NCBI GenBank assembly: GCA_016285645.1
Contig: JAEERC010000027.1
Coordinates: 62,001 to 126,000 of the forward strand
Length of the DNA stretch: 64,000 bases
From: Clostridiaceae bacterium
GTDB taxonomy: Bacteria > Bacillota > Clostridia > Oscillospirales > Acutalibacteraceae
Direction: 5' to 3'
The translations under genes and the position numbers were made by a program. Within the stretch, counting starts at the first letter, position 1. Every line of letters begins with the position of its first letter. The notes under the pieces are model-generated. The model had not been told where the DNA came from, did not search any database, and saw only the letters and a program-made list of their open reading frames with translations. Shown here one piece after another: positions 42,492-51,163 of this stretch.

Positions 42492-42908
42492 ATGGGAAAC
42501 TATGACGATATAATCAACCTGCCCGCCCCCGTTTCCGACAGGCACCCGCATATGAGTATGGTAAACCGCGGAGCGCAGTTCGCCCCCTTCGCGGCTCTTT
42601 CGGGCTATGAGGAGGCGGTCGATGAAACCGCGCGGCTGACCGCGAGAAAAATCGAAAGCGACGATGAGGAAATACGGAAAATCAACCGCTGTCTTGTGAT
42701 AATCAGGGAAAAACTCAGGGAGAAGCCGGAAATTAAAATCGACTACTTCGTGTTTGACGAGTACAAGGAGGGCGGAAGATACGAAAGCGTGACGGGCACG
42801 GTCAGAAAAATAGACGAATACGCGATGATTCTGTATCTCGACGACGGCACGGCTGTTCCGATAGACGACATACTGGAAATATCGGGCAGGATCTTCGAAC
42901 AGCCGTAA
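42492..42908 (+). CDS. YolD-like protein, partner of the Y-family polymerase
   Basis: 138 residues. RGAQFAPFAALSGYEEAVDE is the N-terminal YolD-like motif; the C-terminal beta-rich part (YESVTGTVRKIDEY, LDDGTAVPIDDILEISG) also fits. Small YolD-like genes accompany UvrX-type polymerases on chromosomes, plasmids and phages, and are thought to play a UmuD-like accessory part; this is unproven. Ribosome site AAGGAGAAAG. No terminator is evident after it. Confidence 0.82.
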   Translation: MGNYDDIINLPAPVSDRHPHMSMVNRGAQFAPFAALSGYEEAVDETARLTARKIESDDEEIRKINRCLVIIREKLREKPEIKIDYFVFDEYKEGGRYESVTGTVRKIDEYAMILYLDDGTAVPIDDILEISGRIFEQP

Positions 42909-43032
42909 AATTTCAATTAAAATAAAAAGCGAGAAAAAGCGGGCAAAAACGAGCATACGGGAGAAAAACGGAGTTTTTTAAATTCGCCGTCCGGCTGTGC
43001 TTCGGTTTTGCTCTGTTTTTATCAATTATCTG

Positions 43033-43061
43033 TTGACATTCACGGGATTATGCTTTATATT
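43033..43061 (+). promoter_or_regulatory. Promoter of potABCD
   Basis: TTGACA (43033-43038), 17-base spacer, TATATT (43056-43061). A direct repeat TTATGCTTTA lies over the -10 region (43049-43069). The rest of the 213-base gap 42909-43121 is purine-rich with nothing recognisable. Confidence 0.82.
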
Positions 43062-43121
43062 ATGCTTTAAACGCACGTTATATTATTTTATATTAAACTG
43101 TGCAAAGAAAGGGGCTGCTAA

Positions 43122-44270
43122 TTGGAAAACAATATCATTATCGACCTCAGAAACATCACCGTTGCTTACGGCGACAATACCGTGCTTAAAAATCTCAATC
43201 TTTCCATTCATGACCGCGAGTTTATAACTTTGCTGGGTCCTTCGGGGTGCGGCAAAACAACTACCCTGCGCATAATCGGCGGCTTCATTGAACCGGACGA
43301 GGGTGAGATTTTTTTTGAAGGCAAAAAGACAAACGGTGTGCCTCCTCACAAAAGGCAGGTAAACACCATTTTTCAGCGTTATGCCCTTTTCCCCCATCTG
43401 AATGTATATGAAAATGTCGCCTTCGGTTTGAGACTCAGGCACCTTCCCGAAAAGGAAATCAAGGAAACCGTGAGGGAAATGCTCGAGCTTGTAAACCTCA
43501 AGGGCTTTGAGAGGCGTCACATAAGCTCGCTTTCGGGCGGTCAGCAGCAGAGGGTGGCAATCGCCCGAGCCCTCGCGGTCAAGCCGCGCGTGCTTCTGCT
43601 TGACGAGCCCCTCGGCGCGCTCGACTTAAAGCTTCGCAAGGATATGCAGATTGAGCTTAAAAACATTCAGCAGCGTCTGGGCATCACGTTCATATATGTA
43701 ACACACGACCAGGAGGAAGCCCTCTCGATGTCGGACACAATAGTTGTTATGGACAACGGCTTAATTCAGCAGATAGGCTCCCCCCAGGATATATACAACG
43801 AACCCAGCAACGCCTTTGTGGCGGATTTCATAGGCGAGAGCAACATTGTTGACGGCGTTATGCTCAGGGATTACTGCTGCCGTTTTTCGGGGCAGACCTT
43901 TGAATGCCTTGACACGGGCTTTGCAGAAAACGAGCAGGTTGACGTTGTTGTAAGACCCGAGGACGTGGATGTTGTTCCCGTTGAAAAGGGTATGCTCAGA
44001 GGCGAGGTCACCTCGGTCACCTTCAAGGGCGTGCACTTTGAAATCATTGTTGACATCGGCGGCTTCAAGTGGATGATTCAGTCCACCGACTATCAGGCGG
44101 TAGGCGATAAGATAGGTCTTTACATCGAGCCCGACGCCATTCACATTATGAAAAAATCCGAGTACTCGGGTATGTTCGGCGACTACAGCTCATTCAGCGA
44201 GGAATACGAGGAACTTTCAATCGCCGAGGAGCCCGAAGAGGAAGATGAAGAGCAGGAGGAGGATCTGTAA
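43122..44270 (+). CDS. potA: Spermidine/putrescine ABC transporter ATPase PotA
   Basis: 382 residues, TTG start at 43122 with AAAGGGG 8 bases before it. Walker [10 protein letters not shown] (39-47), signature LSGGQQQR (137-144), Walker [13 protein letters not shown] (157-168). The C-terminal TOBE-like domain ([13 protein letters not shown]) is followed by a very acidic tail ending in about ten Glu/Asp residues. It powers polyamine import through PotB and PotC. Its stop overlaps the potB ATG by one base. Confidence 0.94.
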   Translation: MENNIIIDLRNITVAYGDNTVLKNLNLSIHDREFITLLGPSGCGKTTTLRIIGGFIEPDEGEIFFEGKKTNGVPPHKRQVNTIFQRYALFPHLNVYENVAFGLRLRHLPEKEIKETVREMLELVNLKGFERRHISSLSGGQQQRVAIARALAVKPRVLLLDEPLGALDLKLRKDMQIELKNIQQRLGITFIYVTHDQEEALSMSDTIVVMDNGLIQQIGSPQDIYNEPSNAFVADFIGESNIVDGVMLRDYCCRFSGQTFECLDTGFAENEQVDVVVRPEDVDVVPVEKGMLRGEVTSVTFKGVHFEIIVDIGGFKWMIQSTDYQAVGDKIGLYIEPDAIHIMKKSEYSGMFGDYSSFSEEYEELSIAEEPEEEDEEQEEDL

Positions 44271-45091
44271 TGAACAAACGCACCTCCGCGGGCTCGAAGC
44301 TTGTCGCTTCGCCCTATATCGTGTGGGCGGCTCTGTTCATTATCGCGCCTCTGTTTTTCGTGGTGTATTACTCCTTTACCGACAAGGGCGGGGCTTTTAC
44401 GCTCGAAAATGTGCAGATGCTCTCAAAATATCTGCCCACCTTCTTAAGGTCGATATGGTTCGGTATTGTCGCAACTATCATCTGCCTTGTAATCGCGTTC
44501 CCGATGGCTTATATCATTTCGCAGAAAACCGACAAAGTTCAGCGCACAATGGTTATGCTCGTAATGCTTCCTATGTGGATGAGCTTTCTTATACGCACAT
44601 ATTCCTGGATGGCGATTCTTCAGGACACCGGCATAATCAATTCCTTCTTTTCGAAAATCGGAATCGGACAGGTTCATATGATAAACACGGGCGGAGCCGT
44701 TATTCTCGGTATGGTTTACAATTTCCTGCCCTATATGATTCTGCCGATTTACTCGGTTATGGCTAAACTTGACTACTCGATGGTCGAGGCGTGTCAGGAC
44801 CTCGGCGGCAACCGTCTGACGGTAATACGCAGGTGCATTATGCCCATGAGCATACCCGGCGTTGTCAGCGGAATAACGATGGTGTTCGTGCCGTCCGTCA
44901 GCACATTCTATATTTCGCAGAAACTCGGCGGCGGCTCGTTTGACCTTATAGGCGATGTAATTGAAAGGCAGTTCCAACAGTCCTACAACTACAATCTCGG
45001 CGCCTCCCTCTCGCTTGTGCTTATGATTCTCATTCTTATAAGCATGGCGGTTATGAACAAGTTTTCGGATGAGGGGGAAATGGTGATATGA
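44270..45091 (+). CDS. potB: Spermidine/putrescine ABC transporter permease PotB
   Basis: 273 residues, six membrane helices. The EAA loop is MVEACQDLGGNRLTVIRRCIMP. First helix FIIAPLFFVVYYSFTD. Forms the membrane pore with PotC. Overlaps potA by one base and potC by four. Confidence 0.94.
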   Translation: MNKRTSAGSKLVASPYIVWAALFIIAPLFFVVYYSFTDKGGAFTLENVQMLSKYLPTFLRSIWFGIVATIICLVIAFPMAYIISQKTDKVQRTMVMLVMLPMWMSFLIRTYSWMAILQDTGIINSFFSKIGIGQVHMINTGGAVILGMVYNFLPYMILPIYSVMAKLDYSMVEACQDLGGNRLTVIRRCIMPMSIPGVVSGITMVFVPSVSTFYISQKLGGGSFDLIGDVIERQFQQSYNYNLGASLSLVLMILILISMAVMNKFSDEGEMVI

Positions 45092-45894
45092 AAGGACTTT
45101 CACGCGTTTACACAGCCCTCGTTTTCATTTTCCTCTATGCGCCGATTGCCGTGCTGCTGCTCTATTCGTTCAACTCCTCAACGAGCACTATAGTTTTCCA
45201 CGGCTTTTCGCTCCACTGGTACAAGACTCTTTTCGCCGACAGGGCGACGCTCCGCGCTCTTTACAACACGCTTCTGCTCGCCGTGTGCTCATCCGTAATT
45301 GCAACGGTGCTCGGCACGGCGGCGTCTGTGGGAATTGAAAAATTCCGCAAAAGCGCCCTGCGCACCTCGATTATGGCGACTACAAACATACCGATGATGA
45401 ACCCGGAAATAGTCACCGGCGTTTCGATGATGCTTCTGTTCGTTTTCATCGGCAGGGCGCTGAGTATTGACTCCGTGCTGGGCTTCGGCACCCTTCTCAT
45501 AGCCCATGTCACCTTCAACCTGCCCTATGTTATTTTAACCGTTCTGCCAAAGCTCAGACAAACGGACAAAAACCTCGCGGAGGCGGCGATGGACCTCGGC
45601 TGCAGGCCGGTTTCGGCGTTTTTCAAGGTTGTTTTCCCCGCTATTACTCCCGGCATCATTACGGGTATGATTATGGCGTTCACCCTCTCGCTTGACGATT
45701 TCATCATAAGTTATTTCACAAGCGGACCGGGCTTCCAGACTCTTCCGATAGCGATTTTCTCAATGACCAAAAAGAGAGTTAAGCCCGATATGTACGCCCT
45801 TTCGGCTCTTATTTTTGTCAGCATTCTCATTCTTCTGATTCTCTACAACATCGCTCAGCAGAAGAGCGAGGAAAAGTCAAACAAAAAAATCTGA
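45088..45894 (+). CDS. potC: Spermidine/putrescine ABC transporter permease PotC
   Basis: 268 residues, six membrane helices. The EAA loop is LAEAAMDLGCRPVSAFFKV; SLDDFIISYFTSGPGFQTLP is a PotC hallmark. Starts within the potB stop (ATGA). Partner of PotB in the polyamine importer. Confidence 0.95.
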   Translation: MKGLSRVYTALVFIFLYAPIAVLLLYSFNSSTSTIVFHGFSLHWYKTLFADRATLRALYNTLLLAVCSSVIATVLGTAASVGIEKFRKSALRTSIMATTNIPMMNPEIVTGVSMMLLFVFIGRALSIDSVLGFGTLLIAHVTFNLPYVILTVLPKLRQTDKNLAEAAMDLGCRPVSAFFKVVFPAITPGIITGMIMAFTLSLDDFIISYFTSGPGFQTLPIAIFSMTKKRVKPDMYALSALIFVSILILLILYNIAQQKSEEKSNKKI

Positions 45895-45913
45895 TTCTGA
45901 CGGAGTGATGAAA

Positions 45914-47179
45914 ATGAAAAAAGTTCTGTGCGCGGTCACCGCGCTGCTTATAACGCTTCTGCCGCTGACCGTAGCGTATTCCGCCCCGGACGGTGATATT
46001 GAAGCGCTCAGGGGCTCGACCCTGTATGTTTACAACTGGGGCGAATACATCTCCGACGGCGCGGACGGCACCGTTGACGTAAACGCCGAATTCACGAAAA
46101 AATACGGCATAAAGGTTGTATATGACACATACGACAATAACGAGGTTATGTATTCAAAGCTCAAGGGCGGCGGAGTTTCCTACGACATAGTAATACCCTC
46201 GGACTATATGATTGAGCGTATGATAAACGAGGATATGCTCGAAAAAATCAATTTCGACAACATCCCGAATTTCAAATATATCCCCGAAAAATACCGCAAT
46301 CTTGATTACGACCCGACGGGCGAGTATTCCGTGCCCTACACCGTAAGTTATGTGGGTCTGATTTATAATACCAAAATGGTTGAGGAAGCCCCCGACAGCT
46401 GGAAGGTGCTGTGGGACGAAAGATACACCAACAATATTCTGATGTTCAACAATCCGCGCGATGCCTTCGCTATAGCGCAGAGCATTTTAGGCCAGGATTA
46501 CAATATGGACACCGAGGAAGGCTGGCGTGTCGCCGCCGCTCTCTTAAAGGAGCAGAAAAGTGTCAATCCCGTTTATGTAAACGACGAGGTGTTCCTCAAA
46601 ATGGAAGCGGGTGAAGCCGCTCTCGCGCCCTACTATGTGGGTGACTACTTCCTTATGAAGGAAAACAACGATGACCTCGCTTTCGTTTATCCGAAGGAAG
46701 GCGTAAACTATTTTGTTGACGCCGCCTGCATATTGAAAGGCGCCAAGAACAAGCGCGCCGCCGAACTCTATCTTGATTTTATCAACGAGCCGGAAATCGC
46801 CCTCGCGAACGCGGAATACATCGCTTACGGCAGCCCGAACAGCGCTGTATATGACAACCCGGATTATGAATACTATGAGAATGAACTTCTCTATCCCGAG
46901 GAGGGTGCGTTCAAAACCCAGCTTTTCAAAAACCTTCCTCCGAACATTCTCGCGTTGCAGAGTTCACTCTGGGACGATGTGAAAAACTACAACGCAACCG
47001 CCGCCTCTTCCGAAAGGGCGCTCTTCTTCGGCGACAGCACCCAGAACAACATTGACAACGGCGAGGCGATGACTCCCGTTACAATCAAATACGGAATCTG
47101 CATCGGCGTTTTCCTGCTTCTCTGCCTCGCTTATGTTATTTTCAGAACAATAAGGAAGAAGCACAGGGAACAGTATTAA
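45914..47179 (+). CDS. potD: Polyamine-binding protein PotD with C-terminal membrane anchor
   Basis: 421 residues from ATG 45914, chosen because CGGAG lies 8 bases before it; earlier in-frame GTG and ATG are too close. Signal peptide to about residue 22. LYVYNWGEYIS opens the periplasmic-binding fold, with FNNPRDAFAIAQ and EAALAPYYVGDYF in the ligand cleft. A transmembrane helix near the C-terminus (GICIGVFLLLCLAYVIF) and the basic tail RKKHREQY would hold the protein on the membrane. Gram-positive PotD is usually a lipoprotein; here no lipobox is seen. Confidence 0.93.
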   Translation: MKKVLCAVTALLITLLPLTVAYSAPDGDIEALRGSTLYVYNWGEYISDGADGTVDVNAEFTKKYGIKVVYDTYDNNEVMYSKLKGGGVSYDIVIPSDYMIERMINEDMLEKINFDNIPNFKYIPEKYRNLDYDPTGEYSVPYTVSYVGLIYNTKMVEEAPDSWKVLWDERYTNNILMFNNPRDAFAIAQSILGQDYNMDTEEGWRVAAALLKEQKSVNPVYVNDEVFLKMEAGEAALAPYYVGDYFLMKENNDDLAFVYPKEGVNYFVDAACILKGAKNKRAAELYLDFINEPEIALANAEYIAYGSPNSAVYDNPDYEYYENELLYPEEGAFKTQLFKNLPPNILALQSSLWDDVKNYNATAASSERALFFGDSTQNNIDNGEAMTPVTIKYGICIGVFLLLCLAYVIFRTIRKKHREQY

Positions 47180-47187
47180 AAGAACAG

Positions 47188-47216
47188 CGGGTCTGCCGCG
47201 TAAAGCGGCAGACCCG
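47188..47216 (+). terminator. Bidirectional terminator
   Basis: A 12-bp stem (CGGGTCTGCCGC / GCGGCAGACCCG), loop GTAAA, then TTTATTATTT. Shared by the convergent potD and kinase genes. Confidence 0.93.
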
Positions 47217-47238
47217 TTTATTATTTGCTGTTTTTATA

Positions 47239-49944
47239 TCAGTGCCTTCCGCCGCAGACGCGGAACGAATAACTGTTGCGCAGGGCGTAGGAGCTTACCT
47301 TTGAAACCGTTTTGTCGCAGCATATCTGCGCGCTTGTGTTCTCAATTATATCGTCGCCTATATTCGAAACAGTTGAGGGAATGTGAACATATTTGAGCGA
47401 CGCGCAGGATGAAAACGCGTAGGAGCCGATTGTTGAAACGGACGAGGGAAGAATTACCGCCGCAAGCGATGTGCAGCCGCCGAAAGCTCCCTGACCGATA
47501 ACCGTTACGGAATTGGGAATATTCACGCTCTTGAGAGCCGAACAGCCGCTGAACGCGCCCTCACCCACGGAGCCGACGCTCGACGGAATGTCGAATGTTT
47601 CAAGCCCGCTTCCTGCGAACGCGCCCTTGGGAATGGATTTTACACCGTAGGGCAGAAGCAGGGATTTGAGCGAGAAGCAGTTTTTGAAGCAGTAATCGCC
47701 GATTGAAGTGAGCGTGGGCGGAAGTGTGAACTGGGATATTGTTTCACAGTCCGCGAAGGCGTAGTTGCCGATTGAGGTGAGGTTGACCGGCAGTGCTATG
47801 GCGGCGAGCGATTTACAGCCGCTGAAGGTGTACTGACCTATCTGCGTAACGGCGCTGTTCAGATTTACATTTATAAGCGCGGAGCAGTCCTTGAAAGCGC
47901 CGTCGCCGAGAATCGATACGGACACGGGAATGTTTATGCCCCTGAGAGTTGTGCAGCCCATAAAGGCGTTGCTGCCTATTGCCATAAGTGATTCGGGAAG
48001 CGAGACGGACTGAACGGATGTGAAGCCCGCGAAGGCGCTGTTGCCTATATCGGTAACGCCGTCCTCAACGGTGATGACTCTGACATCCTTTGCGATTGAT
48101 TCCCATTCGGGAACATTGTCGGCGGACCAGGTGCCTGTTTTTTCGTCGATTATCCAGCCCTTCATCCTGCCCGAGCCCCTGATTATGAGCTCGCCCGTGC
48201 CGGTATATGCCCAGGTAAGGGTGTCGCCGCAGCTGCCCTGTGACAGCGCGTCTTCAACAAGAGTGGTTGACTCTGAGGCGGGCGCCTGATCACCGCCCGA
48301 TTCGGCGGCGGAGCTGTGGTCGGAGTTGCAGACCTTGAAATCCACCAGCCAGTTCGCGGCGTTCTGCCTTGCGGGGGAATCCGCCGAGTCACTGCACACA
48401 TACGCGTGCGGACAGTTTTTGATAACATCCGCTCCGAAATGGGACACGCTCGAAGGAATGTGCAGGTATTCGAGAGCAAGGCAGTTTTCAAACGCGCTCA
48501 TTCCGACGGTTGTTACGGAGGACGGCAGAATGCAGTTTTCAAGTTTCGAACAGCCGTAAAACGCGTAAGAACCGATGGTTTTGAGGGTGGAGGGAAGTTC
48601 CGCCTTCGCGAGAGCCGTGCAGCCGTAGAAAGCCCTGCTTCCGATGCTCTCGACACCCTCATCTATGCTGATTATATTTATTTTGCTGTATTCGGAATGC
48701 CAGGGCGTGTCAACATAATTGCCGTAGTCATCCATATGCCCTTTGCCGCTTATTGAAAGCACGCCTTCGGAGTTGAGCGACCATACGAGATTTTCACCGC
48801 ATTGTCCGTTGTCAACAACTCTTCCCTTTGTCAGAACATAGAATACCGCGCCCACAATTCCCGCTATGAGCAGCGCCGCTGTAACAAGAGTGACAATGAG
48901 GGGCTTTTTGCTCTTTTTCGTTGCCGGGGAAGGAACCGGAGCCGGCTCGGGTTCCTCTTCCGGCTCGGGCTCGAACGGAACATCGCATTCGGGGTCTGTG
49001 AGCTGGCGGAAGAAATCGTCCGTGTTCTGGGTTCTGTGCTCGGGATTTACGACCAGGGCGCGCATAATGGCGTGCTCCGCGTATTCGGGCAGGTCAACAC
49101 CCAACTCCGACGGAGGGGCGAGGGCGTCCTGTACCTCTCGCTCAAGACTCTCCTGCGGAACAACACCCGTGAGCATTCTGTAGAGAGTGGCAGCGCAGGC
49201 GTAAACATCCGTCCACGGGCCCTGAGCGGCGTTTGTGAAATACTGCTCCTTGGGGGCGTAACCCCTTTTGAGTATAACCGAAAGACTCTTGCGGTCGTCA
49301 TTGAAAGCGGTCACACGCGCGGCGCCGAAATCTATGAGGCGCACAGTGCCGTCGGTGCATATGAATATATTGTCGGGGGAAATATCGCGGTGGATGATTT
49401 TGCTGTCGTGTATCTGGTAAAGCGCGTTTAAAATGGGCGACATTATGCCGAGCGCCTCGTCAAACGAATAACTGCCGTGCTCTTTCAGTTCCTCCTTGAG
49501 CGTTCTTCCCTCGAGGTATTCCATTATTATATATACGGTTCCGTTTGCCTCAACGCAGTTATATACATCCACAACACCTTCAAGACTGTTGAACCTTGCT
49601 AAAGTGTTGCTCTCGTCAACGGTTTTCTGCATGCCGGCGCGGAATTTTTCGCCGCTTTCTTTATTATATGCGGCGACATTGTCCTGACCGGGCACGCGAT
49701 AGGCGAAAACTCCGGGAAGGTATTCCTTTATGGCGACAGTTCTGCCTATAAGACTGTCCCACGCGATATAGGTTATTCCGAAGCCGCCGCTGCCCAGTGC
49801 CTTGCCTATAAGATATCTGCCGGCTACCATTGTGCCGGGCTTTAAATAGTTGCTGTGCGTTACGGGGGTGTCTTTGACATATCCGCAGTGCGGGCAGGTG
49901 TCGGTGTCGGGAGTGTACTCCCTCATGCATCCCATACATCTCAT
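47239..49944 (-). CDS. Transmembrane Ser/Thr protein kinase with LRR ectodomain
   Basis: 901 residues. Zinc ribbon at the N-terminus (Cys3, Cys6, Cys17, Cys20). Kinase domain 43-315: glycine loop LGSGGFG (50-56), Lys73 in VAIKEY, HRDISPDN (185-192) where Hanks kinases usually have HRDLKPEN, DFG (205-207), GYAPKEQY activation segment. A Pro/Glu-rich linker (323-340) leads to one transmembrane helix (349-371). Residues about 377-901 are exported BspA-type LRR units in two blocks around a Ser/Ala linker. A receptor-kinase plan with the kinase inside and repeats outside. Starts within the stop of the PP2C gene (ATGA overlap). Confidence 0.93.
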   Translation of the reverse strand: MRCMGCMREYTPDTDTCPHCGYVKDTPVTHSNYLKPGTMVAGRYLIGKALGSGGFGITYIAWDSLIGRTVAIKEYLPGVFAYRVPGQDNVAAYNKESGEKFRAGMQKTVDESNTLARFNSLEGVVDVYNCVEANGTVYIIMEYLEGRTLKEELKEHGSYSFDEALGIMSPILNALYQIHDSKIIHRDISPDNIFICTDGTVRLIDFGAARVTAFNDDRKSLSVILKRGYAPKEQYFTNAAQGPWTDVYACAATLYRMLTGVVPQESLEREVQDALAPPSELGVDLPEYAEHAIMRALVVNPEHRTQNTDDFFRQLTDPECDVPFEPEPEEEPEPAPVPSPATKKSKKPLIVTLVTAALLIAGIVGAVFYVLTKGRVVDNGQCGENLVWSLNSEGVLSISGKGHMDDYGNYVDTPWHSEYSKINIISIDEGVESIGSRAFYGCTALAKAELPSTLKTIGSYAFYGCSKLENCILPSSVTTVGMSAFENCLALEYLHIPSSVSHFGADVIKNCPHAYVCSDSADSPARQNAANWLVDFKVCNSDHSSAAESGGDQAPASESTTLVEDALSQGSCGDTLTWAYTGTGELIIRGSGRMKGWIIDEKTGTWSADNVPEWESIAKDVRVITVEDGVTDIGNSAFAGFTSVQSVSLPESLMAIGSNAFMGCTTLRGINIPVSVSILGDGAFKDCSALINVNLNSAVTQIGQYTFSGCKSLAAIALPVNLTSIGNYAFADCETISQFTLPPTLTSIGDYCFKNCFSLKSLLLPYGVKSIPKGAFAGSGLETFDIPSSVGSVGEGAFSGCSALKSVNIPNSVTVIGQGAFGGCTSLAAVILPSSVSTIGSYAFSSCASLKYVHIPSTVSNIGDDIIENTSAQICCDKTVSKVSSYALRNSYSFRVCGGRH

Positions 49945-50684
49945 TTAAGCGTTACCCCCTTTCCCGTGAATACGGCGATTGCCGTGTAATTGTCCGTCTG
50001 TCTGCCTCTGCCCGCCCTTTCAACACGGCGGGTCATAAGTTCGAGCCACTGCTCCGCGTTTTTGCTCCACTTAAGGCACCGGAGCATTGTTTTTTCATCT
50101 ATAAGTTCCCAGAAGCCGTCCGTGCATAGAAGAAAGGCGGAATAGTTCTTTACGGTTTTCTCCCTGACCGGATCGTAATCCGCCGGCTCATCCGAAACAG
50201 CCAGGCACCGCAGAAGTTTGTTGCGGTCGGGATGGTTTCTTATTTCGTCTTTTGTTATTTCGCCTGTTTTTACAAGCATTTCTGGCACGGAGTGGTCGTC
50301 CGTGAAAAGCTCGGCTTTTTCGGGAGTGAAACCGTACAGTCTCGAGTCGCCGATATGGGTGAAACTGATTTTCTTTGAATCCGCTACAGCCGAAACAACG
50401 GTTGTTTTCATAAGTTCCAGCACGGAGCTTTCACCCGCGAGGCGTCTGAACTCCTCAGCGCATTTTTTGAACGCGCTCTCAAAAAAGGCGGAGGGCTTGC
50501 CGTCGTAATCTTCGAATGTATCTTTGAACACCTCCGAAGCGGTTTGGGAAGCGACCTCGCCCTTGGCGTGACCGCCCAGGCCGTCGCAGACGGTGAAGCA
50601 GTACGAGCCGCCTTTTTTACTTATACTGTAACTGTCCTCATTGAGCGGTCTGCCGCCCTGACGCGAAATAACAGCGTAGTCCAT
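49941..50684 (-). CDS. PP2C-family protein phosphatase
   Basis: 247 residues. Metal-binding Asp residues: Asp17 (LNEDSY), Asp35 (VCDGLGGHAKGE), Asp190 (LLCTDGFWEL) and Asp232 (TDNYTAIAVF). GDSRLYGF (113-120) is the usual central motif. Predicted to remove phosphate from Ser/Thr and to oppose the kinase encoded next, with which it overlaps by 4 bases. Cytoplasmic, no membrane segment. Its 74-base upstream gap is shared with the divergent small gene at 50759. Confidence 0.95.
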   Translation of the reverse strand: MDYAVISRQGGRPLNEDSYSISKKGGSYCFTVCDGLGGHAKGEVASQTASEVFKDTFEDYDGKPSAFFESAFKKCAEEFRRLAGESSVLELMKTTVVSAVADSKKISFTHIGDSRLYGFTPEKAELFTDDHSVPEMLVKTGEITKDEIRNHPDRNKLLRCLAVSDEPADYDPVREKTVKNYSAFLLCTDGFWELIDEKTMLRCLKWSKNAEQWLELMTRRVERAGRGRQTDNYTAIAVFTGKGVTLK

Positions 50685-50708
50685 TGTGAAAACCTTTCGT
50701 GATTGTAT

Positions 50709-50737
50709 TTGACAAAAGCGCGAATAGATAATAATAT
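50709..50737 (+). promoter_or_regulatory. Promoter of the small LRR-like membrane protein gene
   Basis: TTGACA (50709-50714), 17-base spacer, TAATAT (50732-50737), then GGAAAGGA and the ATG at 50759. Confidence 0.82.
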
Positions 50738-50758
50738 GTTACGGAAAGGAAAAGTGCC

Positions 50759-51163
50759 ATGAAAAAAAGAGTGATTATTATAATTGCCGTGTGCGTTGCG
50801 GTCATAGCCGTAATTGCCGTTTTCGCCGCCGTGCGCCCGCGGACAGATAAGAATACCGTTATACACTGCTACGAATTTTCCGCCGCCTACGATTACGCGG
50901 TTGAAAACGGATATGAGCCGTTCATAATATACGGGGCGAAGGAGCCGGAGTTCGACTCGCAGAAAAACTCGTTCACTTTTGAAAAAAGGGAGAACGGGCT
51001 GTATCTGACATCATACACGGGTAAAAGCGATGTTGTTTATGTTCCGCTTAAATTCAACGGCGAAACGGTGACCGGCATAGCCGAAGGGGCGTTTGACGGC
51101 AGATATATAAAGGAAATATACATACCGCAGAACATAAGATTTATAGAATGCGGTTTTGATTAA
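50759..51163 (+). CDS. Small membrane-anchored protein with one LRR-like unit
   Basis: 134 residues. A lysine start and one hydrophobic helix (VIIIIAVCVAVIAVIAVFAA, about 5-24) anchor it with the rest outside. The C-terminal 35 residues (VTGIAEGAFDGRYIKEIYIP) are a single BspA-type repeat; the middle is unlike anything I know. It could be a stub of a longer LRR protein or a genuine small partner of the LRR-kinase encoded divergently at 47239-49944. Its stop codon overlaps the end of the convergent alcohol dehydrogenase gene by 4 bases. Confidence 0.8.
   Translation: MKKRVIIIIAVCVAVIAVIAVFAAVRPRTDKNTVIHCYEFSAAYDYAVENGYEPFIIYGAKEPEFDSQKNSFTFEKRENGLYLTSYTGKSDVVYVPLKFNGETVTGIAEGAFDGRYIKEIYIPQNIRFIECGFD

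Noticed and set aside
42909-43032. Terminator or small RNA between the YolD-like gene and potA
   Set aside because: The stretch is purine-rich with only short imperfect inverted repeats and no clear T run after a stem.
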